A DNA stretch of 5,740 nt from Clostridiales bacterium (lineage in GTDB: Bacteria; Bacillota; Sulfobacillia; UBA995; UBA9673), in the NCBI GenBank assembly GCA_003541445.1, contig DPMO01000103.1, positions 1-5,740 of the forward strand. Direction: 5' to 3'. The notes under the pieces were generated by a model. It was not told the origin of the DNA. It worked only from the letters and a program-made list of their open reading frames with translations, and ran no database searches. A program made the position numbers and the translations under genes. The first letter of the stretch is position 1. Every line of letters begins with the position of its first letter. This document shows, in pieces, positions 4,970 to 5,740 of this stretch.

Positions 4970-5740
4970 GTGGGCAAGGTGTGGCGGGCCCTCAAGGTCT
5001 TCTTCCTGTTGGTGCTGGTCGCGGCTGTGGTCCTCGTCGGATGGGGCTGGTTCTTCATCCGCTCGACCCTCCCGGCCTACAGCGCGACCCTCTCGGTGCC
5101 CGGCCTGGAGGGCGAAGTGGTGATCTACCGTGACGGATACGGCGTGCCCCACATCTACGCCGGCACGGTCCACGACCTCTTCTTCGCGCAGGGCTACGTG
5201 CAGGCCCAGGACCGGCTCTGGCAGATGGACCTGTCGAGGCGGGCCGTCCAGGGACGCCTGGCCGAGATATTCGGACCGGACTACGTCGACGCCGACCACT
5301 TCCTGCGCACCCTCGGCTTCTACCGGGCCGCGGAGGCGTCCCTGTCCGTCTACGACGCGGAGGTCCTGGCCGTCGCCGAGGCCTTCTCCGCAGGGGTCAA
5401 CGCCTTCATCGAGCAGGCGAGGTCCCGCGGCGGGGAGGCGGCGGCCCCGAGGCTGGCCATCGAGTTCTCCATCCTGGGCTACGAGCCGGAACCCTGGACG
5501 GTCACGGACTCGGCCGCCATCGGCAAGTACATGGCCTGGGTCCTCGGCGGCAACATGGAGGCGGAGCTGTTCTACCTGGCGGCCCTGGCGAAGCTCGGCC
5601 CGGAGAGGACGGCCGAACTGTTCCCGGTCTACCCCGAGGACGGACCGGTCATCTCCGAGGTCCCCTACGCCGGCTTCGGTCCGCCTCCGCCGGAAGCGGC
5701 CGCCCGGGCGGGCGGCCTGGCGGCGGCCGGTGAGGCGGCC
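4970..5740 (+). CDS. Penicillin acylase family Ntn hydrolase, N-terminal part (truncated by window edge)
   Basis: The 257 visible residues (from GTG 4970) remain open at the window end. A short basic N-terminus (VGKVWRALK) and one hydrophobic helix at about 10-30 form a signal-anchor. The family's alpha-subunit hallmarks follow: VVIYRDGYGVPHIYA (50-64), a DLFFAQGYVQAQDRLWQMDL run (69-88) and RRAVQGRLAEIFG (90-102). Penicillin acylase family proteins are made as precursors that cut themselves to expose an N-terminal Ser on the beta subunit. That Ser, expected in a GSN-type motif, lies past the window, so activity cannot be judged. The Pro/Ala/Gly-rich segment at about 238-257 looks like the approach to the spacer between subunits. 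Members hydrolyse amide bonds of beta-lactams, acyl-homoserine lactones or other N-acyl compounds; the substrate here is unknown. The catalytic domain should lie outside the cytoplasm. The gene is divergent from the hydrolase gene. Confidence 0.9.
   Translation, partial: MGKVWRALKVFFLLVLVAAVVLVGWGWFFIRSTLPAYSATLSVPGLEGEVVIYRDGYGVPHIYAGTVHDLFFAQGYVQAQDRLWQMDLSRRAVQGRLAEIFGPDYVDADHFLRTLGFYRAAEASLSVYDAEVLAVAEAFSAGVNAFIEQARSRGGEAAAPRLAIEFSILGYEPEPWTVTDSAAIGKYMAWVLGGNMEAELFYLAALAKLGPERTAELFPVYPEDGPVISEVPYAGFGPPPPEAAARAGGLAAAGEAA

Overview
The window is very GC-rich bacterial DNA with strong G/C preference at third codon positions and clear Shine-Dalgarno (SD) sequences. It holds three complete genes and one gene cut off by the right edge, all encoding envelope proteins. 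The lineage cannot be fixed from this sequence. The Lgt protein carries the cysteine-containing GRIGC/NGCCYG form of the family signature rather than the E. coli GRIGN form, so an E. coli-like gammaproteobacterium is unlikely. A high-GC member of a deep-branching actinobacterial, chloroflexal or deltaproteobacterial-type group would fit, but this is inference.

Layout. Positions 1-54 may be the last codons of an upstream plus-strand gene, followed by a GC-rich stem-loop (59-88). A plus-strand gene (about 139-1959) encodes an alkaline-phosphatase-superfamily phosphodiesterase/phosphotransferase-like domain, anchored at its N-terminus and fused to a C-terminal multi-pass membrane domain. A convergent intergenic gap (1960-2084) contains a strong stem-loop, probably a two-way terminator. 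On the minus strand, reading leftward, come a GTG-started alpha/beta hydrolase fused to about eight further membrane helices (4788-3028) and then lgt, prolipoprotein diacylglyceryl transferase (2915-2085). These two may share a transcript. A 181-base divergent intergenic region (4789-4969) separates the hydrolase from a plus-strand penicillin-acylase-family Ntn hydrolase (4970 to beyond 5740). That gene is N-terminally membrane-anchored and truncated before its catalytic serine.

How the genes relate. Three of the four proteins appear to be outward-facing, membrane-tethered hydrolases: a phospho-ester enzyme, a serine esterase or lipase-like enzyme, and an amide hydrolase. The fourth, Lgt, performs the first lipid-modification step of lipoproteins. 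A shared theme of envelope or lipid processing is reasonable, but no dedicated pathway can be proven. All four genes are best read as starting with GTG or TTG behind a good SD sequence. No mobile element, CRISPR array, tRNA, rRNA or recognisable promoter was seen. The most unusual items are the two hydrolase-plus-multi-pass membrane fusions and a strong SD/ATG at 4897 that opens a frame running into the acylase gene.
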